Source: G963662605 sp963667005 (GTDB taxonomy: Bacteria; Bacteroidota; Ignavibacteria; Ignavibacteriales; Ignavibacteriaceae). From it: 64,000 nt of DNA. Below, in pieces: positions 18,458 to 27,433 of this stretch (position 1 is the first letter of the stretch; the number at the start of each line of letters is the position of its first letter). A program made the position numbers and the translations under genes. Location of the stretch: assembly GCA_963667005.1 (NCBI GenBank), contig OY762937.1:806001-870000 (forward strand), in the 5' to 3' direction. Below the pieces are notes generated by a model, which had not been told where the DNA came from, did no database searches, and worked only from the letters and a program-made list of their open reading frames with translations.

Positions 18458-20023
18458 TTATTTGAGTAATGTCATTTTTTTTGATTCACTGAAACTGCCT
18501 GCGTCCAACCGATAAAAATATACGCCGCTTGACAAATTTTCAGCCCTAAAATTTATGCTGTGATTTCCAGCATGTTGTTCTTCATTTACCAGCTCGGCAA
18601 CTTGTTTACCCAATACGTTATACACGCGTAATGTTACGTACGCACTGTTCTTCAAATCATAGCTGATTACTGTTGACGGGTTAAACGGGTTAGGATAATT
18701 TTGCAATAAGCTGAACGAAGCTGCCTTTGTCTGAACATTTGATTTTACTTCGGTAAGACCAAACTCATAAGCACCTAAATCAGGTGCAGCACCGGCGTAT
18801 GGTATACCCACATTTACACCCTTGTCAATAAGATCGCTTCCGGCGACCAACTTTGCAAAACCATTATTGGGCAGACTTCCGTCTGCTTCGCGTGGTGCTT
18901 TTGCTAATGTTGAATCAAGGCTGACAAAATCCGATGCGTCCGCGGTAACTCCGGTTATATTCCAGCTGCAATTGGTAACAATGCTGTTCGATGTGATACT
19001 ATAATTCTTACCACCGGATGCCGGTGAAAAAACGACACAATTAGTTATGACATGGCCTTCTGCAATATCATTGCTTAATGCTATGTTCTTTGCATTACCC
19101 CACGAAGTACAATTGTATAAGGTAATGTGTTTATTGTTGTCGTTCTGATCAAATGCTTTTCCGCCGCCGCTGACAAACGCGTTGTCAAAAGCAACACAGT
19201 TTCTTGCTATATGCGGCGCTCCGTATGAGCTGTTGCCGCCAAGTTTAAAACCGTTGCCGTTACCGCTCCAGCTTCCCGAATATCCGTATACTTTTGCATC
19301 GCCGTTATGCCATGTCCAGCAATTTTCAATCAGCACCATGTATTCATCCTGATAGAGATCCCAGCCGTCATCGGCATTATCCCACGAACGGCAGCCGCGG
19401 AATACATTACCCGGACCGGCGCAAAGCTTGCAGGCAAAACCATCGGCGTTTTTTCCGCCGTTCTGCTGATCAAAATTAAAATAGGAGTCGCAGTTCAGTA
19501 CAAGGTTATAGCCGGCAGAATCGCCTTTGTTGGAAACCGAGTTTTTCGCCAGTCCAATCTGCAGTCCGCTATCCCAGCAGTGATTGAATGAACAAAACTC
19601 TATTATGTTGTGGTTGCCTTCAATCTTAATACCGTTGTCTCCTGCGCGGTAAACTTCAAGACCTTTAATGTACCAGTAACTTCCACCAAGGAAAAATCCT
19701 CTGTTACCGTCACCTTGACCCATTGTTGAAAAATCAAGATAGGGATGCTCACCGGGATACGCCCACAAACAAATCCTGTGTAGTGAGTCTGTGCCTGATT
19801 TACTGAGCATAATTGTTGTGCTGTAGTTATACGTACCACCGCGCATAAAGATAGTATCGCCGGCGCTGACAAGTGTAACGGCTTTAGAAAGGCTATACAT
19901 TGGGGCATCTATTGTGCCTGCATTTGAATCGTTTCCGGAAGGTGACACATAAATTGCGGCTTCAACTGGCAGTAATAGTATGGTGCTTAGGCAAATAATA
20001 TAGTAAAAATATTTCATAAACAT
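18458..20023 (-). CDS. secreted PL9 polysaccharide lyase, short form, T9SS-tagged
   Basis: 521 aa. The start could be Met1 or Met3; neither has a strong ribosome-binding site. The signal peptide ends near VEAA and the beta-helix begins directly (YVSPSGNDSNAGTID). PL9 calcium and catalytic residues are present: ADGFACKL, NADDGWDLY near 218 and NGFKLGG near 259. The T9SS tail starts LQNYPNPFNPSTV. It is the closest match in layout to the 13820-15400 paralogue. It lies upstream of the PL1 gene by 50 bp, so a lyase pair acting on the same polymer is likely. A TCGTGA-N8-TCACGA inverted repeat lies about 45 bp upstream. Confidence 0.9.
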   Translation of the reverse strand: MFMKYFYYIICLSTILLLPVEAAIYVSPSGNDSNAGTIDAPMYSLSKAVTLVSAGDTIFMRGGTYNYSTTIMLSKSGTDSLHRICLWAYPGEHPYLDFSTMGQGDGNRGFFLGGSYWYIKGLEVYRAGDNGIKIEGNHNIIEFCSFNHCWDSGLQIGLAKNSVSNKGDSAGYNLVLNCDSYFNFDQQNGGKNADGFACKLCAGPGNVFRGCRSWDNADDGWDLYQDEYMVLIENCWTWHNGDAKVYGYSGSWSGNGNGFKLGGNSSYGAPHIARNCVAFDNAFVSGGGKAFDQNDNNKHITLYNCTSWGNAKNIALSNDIAEGHVITNCVVFSPASGGKNYSITSNSIVTNCSWNITGVTADASDFVSLDSTLAKAPREADGSLPNNGFAKLVAGSDLIDKGVNVGIPYAGAAPDLGAYEFGLTEVKSNVQTKAASFSLLQNYPNPFNPSTVISYDLKNSAYVTLRVYNVLGKQVAELVNEEQHAGNHSINFRAENLSSGVYFYRLDAGSFSESKKMTLLK

Positions 20024-20068
20024 CTGTGTTGTTAAACAAACTCAAAGTTGGAGGGCTTTACTCTCTTT

Positions 20069-20088
20069 TCGTGAAATGTATATCACGA
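20069..20088. promoter_or_regulatory. possible operator upstream of the PL9-PL1 unit
   Basis: Inverted repeat TCGTGA-N8-TCACGA, 46 bp upstream of the PL9 start at 20023. The GTGA...TCAC half-sites recall CRP/FNR-type operators, but the spacing differs from the usual six bases. The sequence is seen directly; the function is inference. Confidence 0.35.
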
Positions 20089-20096
20089 CATAAAAT

Positions 20097-20139
20097 AAAT
20101 CTGTGGTTGCGTGAACTAAAACTCCGCAACCACAGATTT
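20097..20139 (-). terminator. intrinsic terminator after the 20161-21231 gene
   Basis: A perfect 15-bp stem (AAATCTGTGGTTGCG / CGCAACCACAGATTT) with a 13-nt loop. On the minus strand it is followed by ATTTATTTTA. It lies 21 bp after the stop and separates this gene from the PL9-PL1 unit. Confidence 0.85.
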
Positions 20140-20160
20140 TTGATATAATTTGATTTTTAA

Positions 20161-21231
20161 TTATTTCATTAATATCATTTTCCGGACTTCTGAATAGTTT
20201 CCGGCTGTTAATTTATACAAATAAATTCCGCTCGGCAGATTACTGCTGCTAAACTCCGCTTTATACGTTCCGGCAGCTTTCTCGCCGTTTGCCAAGGTCG
20301 CAACTTCTTTACCTAATGTGTTATAAACAACCAATCGTACATTGCTGGCTTTTGCTAAATTATATGTAATTGTTGTTGTCGGGTTAAAAGGGTTCGGATA
20401 ATTCTGCGCTAAACCGAATTCGTTTGCTTTGAAATGGACCTCTTTTACATCAACGGTTGATGAGGTAGCCCAGTCAATAGCGGCTTTCGTCAACTTCCAT
20501 GCGTCATCAGTAAAAAAGCTGTCTGCTTCTGCACTAATACCGATCATTGCAACACGTGAACCAACGGCCAAAGTAGCGATCAAGCTATCGGCAGCAGAAG
20601 CTGATGCGTGAATAAGAGTTCCTTTTTCAAGACCTGCAACAACGATCTTTGTATTGGCGCCTTCGGTTGCATCGGTTTTTATTTTAGCAATAGGAATGAT
20701 CTTTACAATAGTATCCATGGGGAAATACCCTAAATATTTGGATTTTCTTGTTCCGCTAGCCAGTTTTACCGTGTCGCCGTAATTATGTCCGGCGCTAAGT
20801 GCGTGCCCGGTTTTGTCCATAATAATTACATCACCGTCTGTTGTATAATCCGCAGCAGTCGTGTTAAAATATCCTCCCGCAGAAAGTTTTCCAATCCATA
20901 CTTTATGTGTGACGATCGGAACTTTAATACTCCTAACACGACCGCAATCACTTGAAGACACAGCGTCGCTGATATAAACAAACTTGTAAAACTGAGCGAG
21001 AGAATCGTCGGAAGGATATCCGGCCTTAAAACCGGTTTTCATAATGTTCGGAACAACGGTAAACCCCATTGCAGTAAATTTATTCCGGAGAACCGTATCG
21101 GGACTTAGTGTTAAGCTGGTAGTTACATACAGAATATTTCCCGAATACTGTGCAGAAGCTTTTTGAGGCATAAACACGAGCAGTGTAAGAACACACAATA
21201 ATAAACCAAAGCTTGTAAAACGATTTCTCAT
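20161..21231 (-). CDS. secreted protein of unknown function, T9SS-tagged
   Basis: A 356-aa protein. The signal peptide ends at about residue 27 (MPQKASA). A roughly 220-residue domain follows that I do not recognise with certainty, then a T9SS tail starting LAQNYPNPFNPTTT near 275. The central part (GNILYVTTSLTLSPDT, FYKFVYISDAVSS, VPIVTHKVWIG, AMIGISAEADSFFTDDAWKL) alternates predicted beta strands and helices. It faintly resembles ThuA-like or flavodoxin-like alpha/beta folds, but no catalytic motif is evident. It stands alone between its own terminator and a divergent promoter region shared with the DUF2059 gene. Its place beside the pectin lyases may be chance. Confidence 0.7.
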   Translation of the reverse strand: MRNRFTSFGLLLCVLTLLVFMPQKASAQYSGNILYVTTSLTLSPDTVLRNKFTAMGFTVVPNIMKTGFKAGYPSDDSLAQFYKFVYISDAVSSSDCGRVRSIKVPIVTHKVWIGKLSAGGYFNTTAADYTTDGDVIIMDKTGHALSAGHNYGDTVKLASGTRKSKYLGYFPMDTIVKIIPIAKIKTDATEGANTKIVVAGLEKGTLIHASASAADSLIATLAVGSRVAMIGISAEADSFFTDDAWKLTKAAIDWATSSTVDVKEVHFKANEFGLAQNYPNPFNPTTTITYNLAKASNVRLVVYNTLGKEVATLANGEKAAGTYKAEFSSSNLPSGIYLYKLTAGNYSEVRKMILMK

Positions 21232-21642
21232 ATATTGTTTCCTTATATTGTTTAGTTAAACGCTGGGAGTTCTCGTCCTTGATTCTCCCGGATTACATAT
21301 ACAAAGTGAATTTTTCGGTCAGTAAGAAATTAGTTGTGTGTAAAACTAAATCTTGCCGCTCGTATTAATTTGTAATTCGTCATCGTTTCGTATGTCGGCG
21401 TGTAAAAACCATATCACCGCCATCATCAAGCCATCTTTGGTTATATGTGGAATATCATCTTTGCCAAAAGGCATATTAATCGTTAAAGTAACCGATAAAC
21501 CATTATGTCCAAATTAACAAAAAATAATCTAAGTCAAAATAAAATTTTCTTAATCCCGGGACATATATTTCCACCCCGTATTTTCCGTATATGTCTTATA
21601 TTAAAGCGTATAATTCTCGTTTTATATCAGGAGCGTTTAAAG
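21232..21642. other. divergent intergenic region, 411 bp
   Basis: Separates the minus-strand tagged protein from the plus-strand DUF2059 gene. A perfect minus-10 hexamer TATAAT is at 21609-21614, but I see no convincing minus-35. An upstream in-frame ATG at 21505 would extend the DUF2059 protein, but it lacks a ribosome-binding site and would bury the signal peptide. Nothing else recognised. Confidence 0.5.
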
Positions 21643-22095
21643 ATGACATCTAAATCCTTATTATTTATCGTGTTTTTCTTCATTTTTGCGATTTTTTCAA
21701 ATATTTTCGCTCAAGACTTGAACTCGCACGAATCCGCCGCTCTTGACTGCCTGATGGCAATGAATGTTGACAAAACCGTCAACCAAAGCGCCAAACCAAT
21801 CGCTGAAGGTGTTTTCAAAAATTCACCGGATCTTGTTCAGTATCGGAGCGAGATAACCAACTTCTTTGATAAGTATATTTGCTGGGATAATCTGCGGGAT
21901 TATTTCATTGAACAGTATTGTAACAGGTTTTCAGAGTCCGAACTGATTGAGATGACGGCCTTCTTTAAAACTAAAACCGGCAGAAAGTATATTGACAAGC
22001 TTCCTGAACTTCAGAGGCTTTATGCTGAGTTGAGTTCCAAGATAATGCAGGATAATATTGACGAGCTTGGAACAATTATCAAAAAGAGGAAATAG
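21643..22095 (+). CDS. DUF2059-like exported protein
   Basis: 150 aa from ATG 21643, chosen because GGAG lies 9 bases upstream and the protein then begins with a typical signal peptide (KSLLFIVFFFIFAIFSNIFA). The mature part is all-helical. It ends with FSESELIEMTAFFKTKTGRK followed by YIDKLPEL, the conserved core of DUF2059 proteins, whose function is unknown. It ends 18 bp before the AddA-like gene, so the two could share a transcript, but there is no obvious functional link between an exported protein and a cytoplasmic nuclease. Confidence 0.78.
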   Translation: MTSKSLLFIVFFFIFAIFSNIFAQDLNSHESAALDCLMAMNVDKTVNQSAKPIAEGVFKNSPDLVQYRSEITNFFDKYICWDNLRDYFIEQYCNRFSESELIEMTAFFKTKTGRKYIDKLPELQRLYAELSSKIMQDNIDELGTIIKKRK

Positions 22096-22113
22096 CGGGA
22101 CCACGGGGTTACT

Positions 22114-25100
22114 ATGGGACTCACGCAATCACAATCAGCTGCGCTTGCATACGACCGGCATATATCGCTAACAGCAAATGCCGGTTCCGGTAAAACGTAT
22201 GTCCTCATTCAGCGGTTTTTGAAAATTATCGTTGAACAAAAGATTTCGCTGAGAAATATTGCTGCAATTACTTACACTGATAAGGCCGCCGCTGAGCTGT
22301 ATACCAAGATTGCAAAAGAGTTAGATGACCTAATAAATAAAGAACCTTCGGCAGAGATGCGGGCGGAATTAAAGACCATTCGCAAACAATTAATCTCGGC
22401 AAACATTTCCACTATTCATTCTTTTTGTATTGACCTGCTTCGTGAATATCCCATCGAGGCCGGAGTTGATGCGAATTTCATCACTATTGACCAATATCAT
22501 GCTAAAGAGATATTAGAACTCTCCGTTAAAGAGGTTCTGAAGAAAAATGCGGATAACCCGCTTTATAAAAAATTCATGCGCATTCTTGGCGGCTCTGCTG
22601 CCTTTGAAGAAGAATTAAAAAAGCTTGTCGAATCCCGCGAAAAACTTGAAGCCCTCAAATCGGGATTGTATGCCGGTGACCATGAAACAAGCATAAACTC
22701 ACTGAATGAAAAATACCTTTCGGTAACCCGCACTATTATCGATTTATACCGGCCGCATTTCGCTCCCGGTATTTCGGCAATTAATAACTTCGTACTTCAA
22801 AACAATCCAAAGTCAAAAACCGGAATTGAAGTCGGACAATGGATTTCAGATTTCACGTCGGGAAAAATTACTCAGGAAGATTTTGAAGAAAAAATATCCG
22901 GCAAGATAATCAACAAAGACGGCTCGGTTAAAAAGACTTATTTCAAAGATGAATCCGGCGACTTTGCCGAAGAATTATCGAACATCCGGAATTACATGGT
23001 GATTCGCAGCAGCATGCCCGGTGAAACCGAACTGGAACAGTGGGGCAATGCTGCCGTGCAGTTTGCTGAAGATGTTCTAGCGGTGTACAGTGATATCAAT
23101 GAAATTTATTCACGCCGGAAAACCGAAGGCGGATACCTCGACTTTGAAGATTTAATGCTCTATACAAAAGAGCTGTTGAAGAACGAAGAAGTGCGGACAG
23201 CTCTTGCCGGTAGATTCCAATACCTCATGATTGATGAGTACCAGGATACCAACGAAATACAGTATGAGATTTTTCTTCCGCTGCTGGATGAATTGAAAAA
23301 GGGGAATCTCTTTGTTGTCGGCGACGAGAAGCAGAGTATCTACGGATTCCGGAATGCAGAAGTATCAATATTCAACAGGACAAAAAACAACATACTCGAT
23401 TCCGGCAATGACGATAATGAAGCTGAGAGAAATTTAGTATTACCTGACTCATTCAGAATGACCGCAGAGTTATGCCTGTTTAATAATTTGCTGTTCCGGT
23501 CGGTATTCAAAAATCCCGTTGCACTATATAACGAGGTAATGCACACTGATCTTGTCTGCGCAAAACAAGACGACTTTGATTCAAAAATAGAAATACTTAT
23601 TGCAATAAAAGATAACCGTGAAGATTCTGAAACAGGAAACAGTTCTTCAATTCCGGAAGCTGAACTCGTTGCCCGCAGAATACTCAAGCTTAAGCAAGAA
23701 GTACCATCCCTGCAATGGAATGAAATTGCCATTCTCTGCGCACGAAGAAAATACTTTGACACACTGCAATCCGCATTCACCCCGCACAAAATACCGCATG
23801 TTATCGCGGGCGGCAGAGGTTTTTATCAAAACCAGCCGGTGTATGATTTTTATAATTATCTGTCTTTTCTGCTTGATAACAATGATGATACGGCCCTTGT
23901 CGGCATTCTCCGCTCACCGTTTTTCTTTGTTGACGACACTACCATTTTTAATATAAGCTGCCTGCCGGGAAGCAGCGTTTACGAAAAACTAAAGTCGTCG
24001 CGGGACACCGAGCCGAAGTTGGGAAACATTGTTTCCATTTTGGAAAAGCACAACAGTTCAGCTCATTCTTCATCTATTCCTAAAATCATGCAGACAATTT
24101 TAGAAGATACTGCATATGCCGCAATTTTGGCGAAAAGGGCAGACGGTGAACAACAGAGCGCAAATTTGGAGAAGCTTTTATCAATTGCACTCGAGTACGA
24201 ACTCGGCGGGTACAACAACCTGTACAACTTTAGGAGTTTTTTAAGCCAATCCATTGAAACGGATGAGAGCGAGGGGTATGCTTCCGTTGTCAAAGGGTCG
24301 GACGCAGTGCAATTAATGACGATTCATCAAGCAAAAGGACTCCAGTTCAAGGCGGTCTTTGTTTTCAGTGCGCATAATAAACATGAGTCAAAAGGTTTTG
24401 CGAAAAGCTCAATCTCAATTGATCGTGATTTAGGCATCACAACAAAATTTCCAAAGGATGAAGATTATTTCTCCGAGTTTGAAGAACCACCGCATTTTAA
24501 GGTGATGAAATTTATTTCCGGCAAGAAAGCTGACGCAGAAGCCGACCGCTTGATGTATGTTGCGTTAACCCGGCCTAAAAATTATTTATTCGTGTCCGGC
24601 GAAATGAAACGCACTAAAACAAATCCGGATGGTTCTATTGCAGAAGATTCTCCTCTTGGGAAAATTTGTAATCATTTGGGCATAGATTATACCCTGGACG
24701 CCCATGTGTGTTCCGGGGCCCTTCAGGTTCTTGATGTTAAAGAGGATGGAAGTTACCTCAATCATACGAAAAATATTGTCGTTTCAATTCCTATTATTAA
24801 CACGCTCCCGGAAACAACAGCGGCAATTGTCGAACCGGAGAAGACTCCGTTGAATTTTATCGTGAACACGGAACCTGTGCCCGATACTGCAATATCTCCT
24901 GTAATATCCGCCACGCAGTATGTAACGTATATGCAGTGTCCGATGAAATATCATCTGCGATACAGGCTGCACCTTGATGATCTGATTCCCGCGCCAAAAA
25001 GAACGCACTCTACAACTATTGAATCTGCCGGGAATGTATCTGACGGAACACTAGAAGAATCCGGCAACGGCGACATACCGGACAGTGAGGAATTGCTTTC

Positions 25101-25722
25101 CAGTGGCTTTGCGGAAAAACGGGGAATTATATTTCATGCTTTGCTTGAAAAAGAAGTACCGCCGGATTTTATAGAAGATGCTCTGCAAAACATGTTGGCC
25201 GGAATGCCCGAGACGAAAGCTGATAAAAAAGAATATTCGAAGATTGCCGACACATACGTTTCGTTTATTAATTCAAAAACCTACACGGATATTGTTCATC
25301 TTGGCGAGGCAAGAAAAGAGTTTGATATTCAAACATCAGAGGGAAAATATTATCTTCAGGGGAAAATAGACCGCTTCATAAAAGACGGCAATAAAGTTTA
25401 CATTATAGATTATAAATCAAATTCCGTTGCTGTTGATAAACTTAAAATACTCAGCGGCCACTATTCCCACCAATTGGCATTTTATGCTTTCATCGCTGCT
25501 AAGTTATTCCCCGAGATTGATAAGTTCGAAACCAAAATAATTTACGTTATGCACCCGGAAGAGTCAGTCACAACTACGTACACAAGAGAACAGCTTAATA
25601 ATATTAAGACGGGGGTTGATTCTTTATACGAATTGATAAACGGAGGAATGTGTGAGAAAAATACAAATCACTGTAAAGAATGCGTGTTCGCAGTGAACAG
25701 AAAAACATGTGTTCATAGTTAG
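22114..25722 (+). CDS. AddA/RecB-like UvrD-family helicase with PD-(D/E)XK nuclease domain
   Basis: A 1202-aa double-strand-break end-processing enzyme. Walker A NAGSGKT is at 22-28, Walker B IDEYQDT near 373, VVGDEKQSIYGFR (motif III region) follows, MTIHQAKGLQF (motif V) is near 735 and YVALTRPKNYLFVSG (motif VI) follows. The C-terminal nuclease shows GKIDRF and IDYKSN (Asp1099, Lys1101). Unusually for an AddA subunit there is a Cys at 942 (YMQCPMKY) and a CxxC-x8-C cluster at 1187-1199. That layout matches the iron-sulphur staple of AddB/Cas4-type nucleases. No addB gene is next to it: the next gene is on the other strand. It may act alone or with a distant partner in recombinational repair. 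Confidence 0.88.
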   Translation: MGLTQSQSAALAYDRHISLTANAGSGKTYVLIQRFLKIIVEQKISLRNIAAITYTDKAAAELYTKIAKELDDLINKEPSAEMRAELKTIRKQLISANISTIHSFCIDLLREYPIEAGVDANFITIDQYHAKEILELSVKEVLKKNADNPLYKKFMRILGGSAAFEEELKKLVESREKLEALKSGLYAGDHETSINSLNEKYLSVTRTIIDLYRPHFAPGISAINNFVLQNNPKSKTGIEVGQWISDFTSGKITQEDFEEKISGKIINKDGSVKKTYFKDESGDFAEELSNIRNYMVIRSSMPGETELEQWGNAAVQFAEDVLAVYSDINEIYSRRKTEGGYLDFEDLMLYTKELLKNEEVRTALAGRFQYLMIDEYQDTNEIQYEIFLPLLDELKKGNLFVVGDEKQSIYGFRNAEVSIFNRTKNNILDSGNDDNEAERNLVLPDSFRMTAELCLFNNLLFRSVFKNPVALYNEVMHTDLVCAKQDDFDSKIEILIAIKDNREDSETGNSSSIPEAELVARRILKLKQEVPSLQWNEIAILCARRKYFDTLQSAFTPHKIPHVIAGGRGFYQNQPVYDFYNYLSFLLDNNDDTALVGILRSPFFFVDDTTIFNISCLPGSSVYEKLKSSRDTEPKLGNIVSILEKHNSSAHSSSIPKIMQTILEDTAYAAILAKRADGEQQSANLEKLLSIALEYELGGYNNLYNFRSFLSQSIETDESEGYASVVKGSDAVQLMTIHQAKGLQFKAVFVFSAHNKHESKGFAKSSISIDRDLGITTKFPKDEDYFSEFEEPPHFKVMKFISGKKADAEADRLMYVALTRPKNYLFVSGEMKRTKTNPDGSIAEDSPLGKICNHLGIDYTLDAHVCSGALQVLDVKEDGSYLNHTKNIVVSIPIINTLPETTAAIVEPEKTPLNFIVNTEPVPDTAISPVISATQYVTYMQCPMKYHLRYRLHLDDLIPAPKRTHSTTIESAGNVSDGTLEESGNGDIPDSEELLSSGFAEKRGIIFHALLEKEVPPDFIEDALQNMLAGMPETKADKKEYSKIADTYVSFINSKTYTDIVHLGEARKEFDIQTSEGKYYLQGKIDRFIKDGNKVYIIDYKSNSVAVDKLKILSGHYSHQLAFYAFIAAKLFPEIDKFETKIIYVMHPEESVTTTYTREQLNNIKTGVDSLYELINGGMCEKNTNHCKECVFAVNRKTCVHS

Positions 25723-25969
25723 AATAACTTGTGGATAACTTGTTTGTAGGGCGTGGAAAACTTGTTAATTAATCAACATTGTTCATAACTACCCACAGCC
25801 TAACATGTTCTCAAGATGCCGAATGTTAATAGAATGTCCATATTTTTCTGTATTCTGACTCAGAATCGTACTATTTTCGAGTTACCAACATATCCACACT
25901 ATTATAATAATAGTAAATAATATAAAAATAAATACCCTATTAATATTATATGTTGTGGGGAATTATTCT
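25723..25969. other. candidate replication origin (DnaA boxes plus A+T-rich stretch)
   Basis: A 247-bp non-coding gap. It holds one perfect DnaA box (TTATCCACA, minus strand, 25730-25738) and one single-mismatch box (ATATCCACA, 25890-25898). Three looser two-mismatch matches lie at 25752-25760, 25789-25797 and 25954-25962. From 25899 to 25950 the sequence is almost purely A+T (with TAATAATAGTAAATAATA), as expected of a DNA-unwinding element. Two parS-like sites and mnmE-mnmG-rsmG lie 5.5-10 kb away. dnaA is not in the window. Functional assignment is inference. Confidence 0.5.
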
Positions 25970-26428
25970 TTATCTACCGAATTGACGTAAATGGTGGTCA
26001 ATGTGTAAGTAGGAAAGTCTTGCCCACTGCCATTTGGACATTTTCCCGAATGCCGGATGTCTTGGATAAGGATTTGTTTCGAATGGTTTTTCAAAGTTTC
26101 TCAGCAGGTCTATTAGCGTTGCTTTATCCGATTCAAATTTTTTGGGACGGGTACCTTCAACGCCTTGTTTAAATTCACGGGATGTCTGAATTTTAGCTTT
26201 TGGTATTTGTAAAACTGTTAACACCAACCATTTAACGACAGTCGTGGTAATTATATTGCCAACAAAAGCGGCTGATTTTAATCCTGCTGCTACACGGATT
26301 GGGTCTGCTATATGGCATACCATTTCTTCAGCATTCATTGTTCCCCAAAGAGCAGTATCGTGCATCTTTACCGATGTAACTCGTTCAATTATGAGGTCTT
26401 TTATATTTTCATCTAATAATGTAATCAT
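25970..26428 (-). CDS. DUF1569 (DinB-fold) protein
   Basis: 152 aa from the ATG at 26426-26428. The frame is open further to 26497, but that extension is not family-like. The ending HPAFGKMSKWQWARLSYLHI followed by DHHLRQFGR is the conserved DUF1569 signature, a DinB-type four-helix bundle. Its histidines (EMVCHIADP, HIDHH) could bind a metal. The function of the family is unknown; DinB-fold proteins include thiol transferases. It stands alone next to the candidate origin and directly downstream of the SGNH/MBOAT pair on the same strand (72-bp gap). Confidence 0.8.
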   Translation of the reverse strand: MITLLDENIKDLIIERVTSVKMHDTALWGTMNAEEMVCHIADPIRVAAGLKSAAFVGNIITTTVVKWLVLTVLQIPKAKIQTSREFKQGVEGTRPKKFESDKATLIDLLRNFEKPFETNPYPRHPAFGKMSKWQWARLSYLHIDHHLRQFGR

Positions 26429-26500
26429 CAAAAAGTGCTCTTGTCGTGTGTGAAACAACTTAATATAGCAATACTTTTCAAAAAAAATCTTAATCAATCC

Positions 26501-27433
26501 TTACTGGCAATATTTTTCCACAATTTCGGCATTAATAATTTTGCTGTACTTTTGGGCGCCTATATAACAGAAATGGTCATTGTCGGCATAATCGTCAATC
26601 GTGTATCTTTTATCGTAAAAATAGTTCACGTAAGGGCAGTGGTATGTATCAGCAATCCGCTGTATCGCTTGAAACCTTTTTTTAGCAATTGTTTTATCCG
26701 CATATTTAGTAAATGTTTCAAATGCGGGTGAGGTAATCAAAATACATACAGCATGATGCTTCTGAATTTCCACGATAAGTTTTTCAAGTAATGCTGCATT
26801 CCGTTGAAAGCGATTCTCTTTGTATACCCCTTCATTAAACGCTGCTCTTTTTTTTCCCATATCGTTATTGATGAATTCTCTCGTTTTAGGGCTTCTAACA
26901 AAAAGCCAGCCGTTGCGATGCAGATCCTGAGCCAGATTCACTTTGAATAATCTTGAAGCGTAGTAGCATGATTGCAGTGGTTGATAGAGAAAGAACTTAC
27001 TGTATCTTTTTATATCATACCATTTATTCTCGGGATAATCGATACTCCAAAATTGAGAGTAGTAGAAGTCCCGCCAATGTTCTTTTCCATCAATGAGATC
27101 AACTCCCAAACTTTGAGGTGATACTTCAATAATGACACACCGCAATTTCGGCATTTGAGGAACATATCGAATACCAAGCTCAGATATATAGAACATTGTC
27201 TGGCTTATATTGCTCAGGTTATAACCTTTTCTTGAAAAATATGCCGGGTTAACACCATACAGAGTCCTTGAGTTGCCGATTAATAACACCTCAATGGAGT
27301 CCAATTGTTTCTCAAGGTTGTTCCGTTTGGTGTTATAAGTGTTCTGCACTTTACCCAAACCATATTCTAGTATACTTAAAAGAAGTATAACAGGAACTAA
27401 AAACAATGCTGATCTTATTAGAAATTTTTTCAT
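26501..27433 (-). CDS. SGNH-like membrane-anchored protein, partner of MBOAT acyltransferase
   Basis: 310 aa from ATG 27433; an upstream TTG would add one residue. An N-terminal membrane anchor (FLIRSALFLVPVILLLSI) is followed by an extracytoplasmic SGNH-hydrolase-like domain. The nucleophile motif is LLIGNSRTLYG near 52. The C-terminal DxxH motif (DNDHFCYIGAQKY) would supply the Asp-His of the triad. Such proteins (AlgJ/AlgX, DltD-like) move acyl groups, delivered by an MBOAT protein, onto exopolysaccharide or cell-wall polymers. Its ATG overlaps the stop of the upstream MBOAT gene by one base (TGATG), so the two are translationally coupled. The acceptor polymer is unknown. Confidence 0.85.
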   Translation of the reverse strand: MKKFLIRSALFLVPVILLLSILEYGLGKVQNTYNTKRNNLEKQLDSIEVLLIGNSRTLYGVNPAYFSRKGYNLSNISQTMFYISELGIRYVPQMPKLRCVIIEVSPQSLGVDLIDGKEHWRDFYYSQFWSIDYPENKWYDIKRYSKFFLYQPLQSCYYASRLFKVNLAQDLHRNGWLFVRSPKTREFINNDMGKKRAAFNEGVYKENRFQRNAALLEKLIVEIQKHHAVCILITSPAFETFTKYADKTIAKKRFQAIQRIADTYHCPYVNYFYDKRYTIDDYADNDHFCYIGAQKYSKIINAEIVEKYCQ

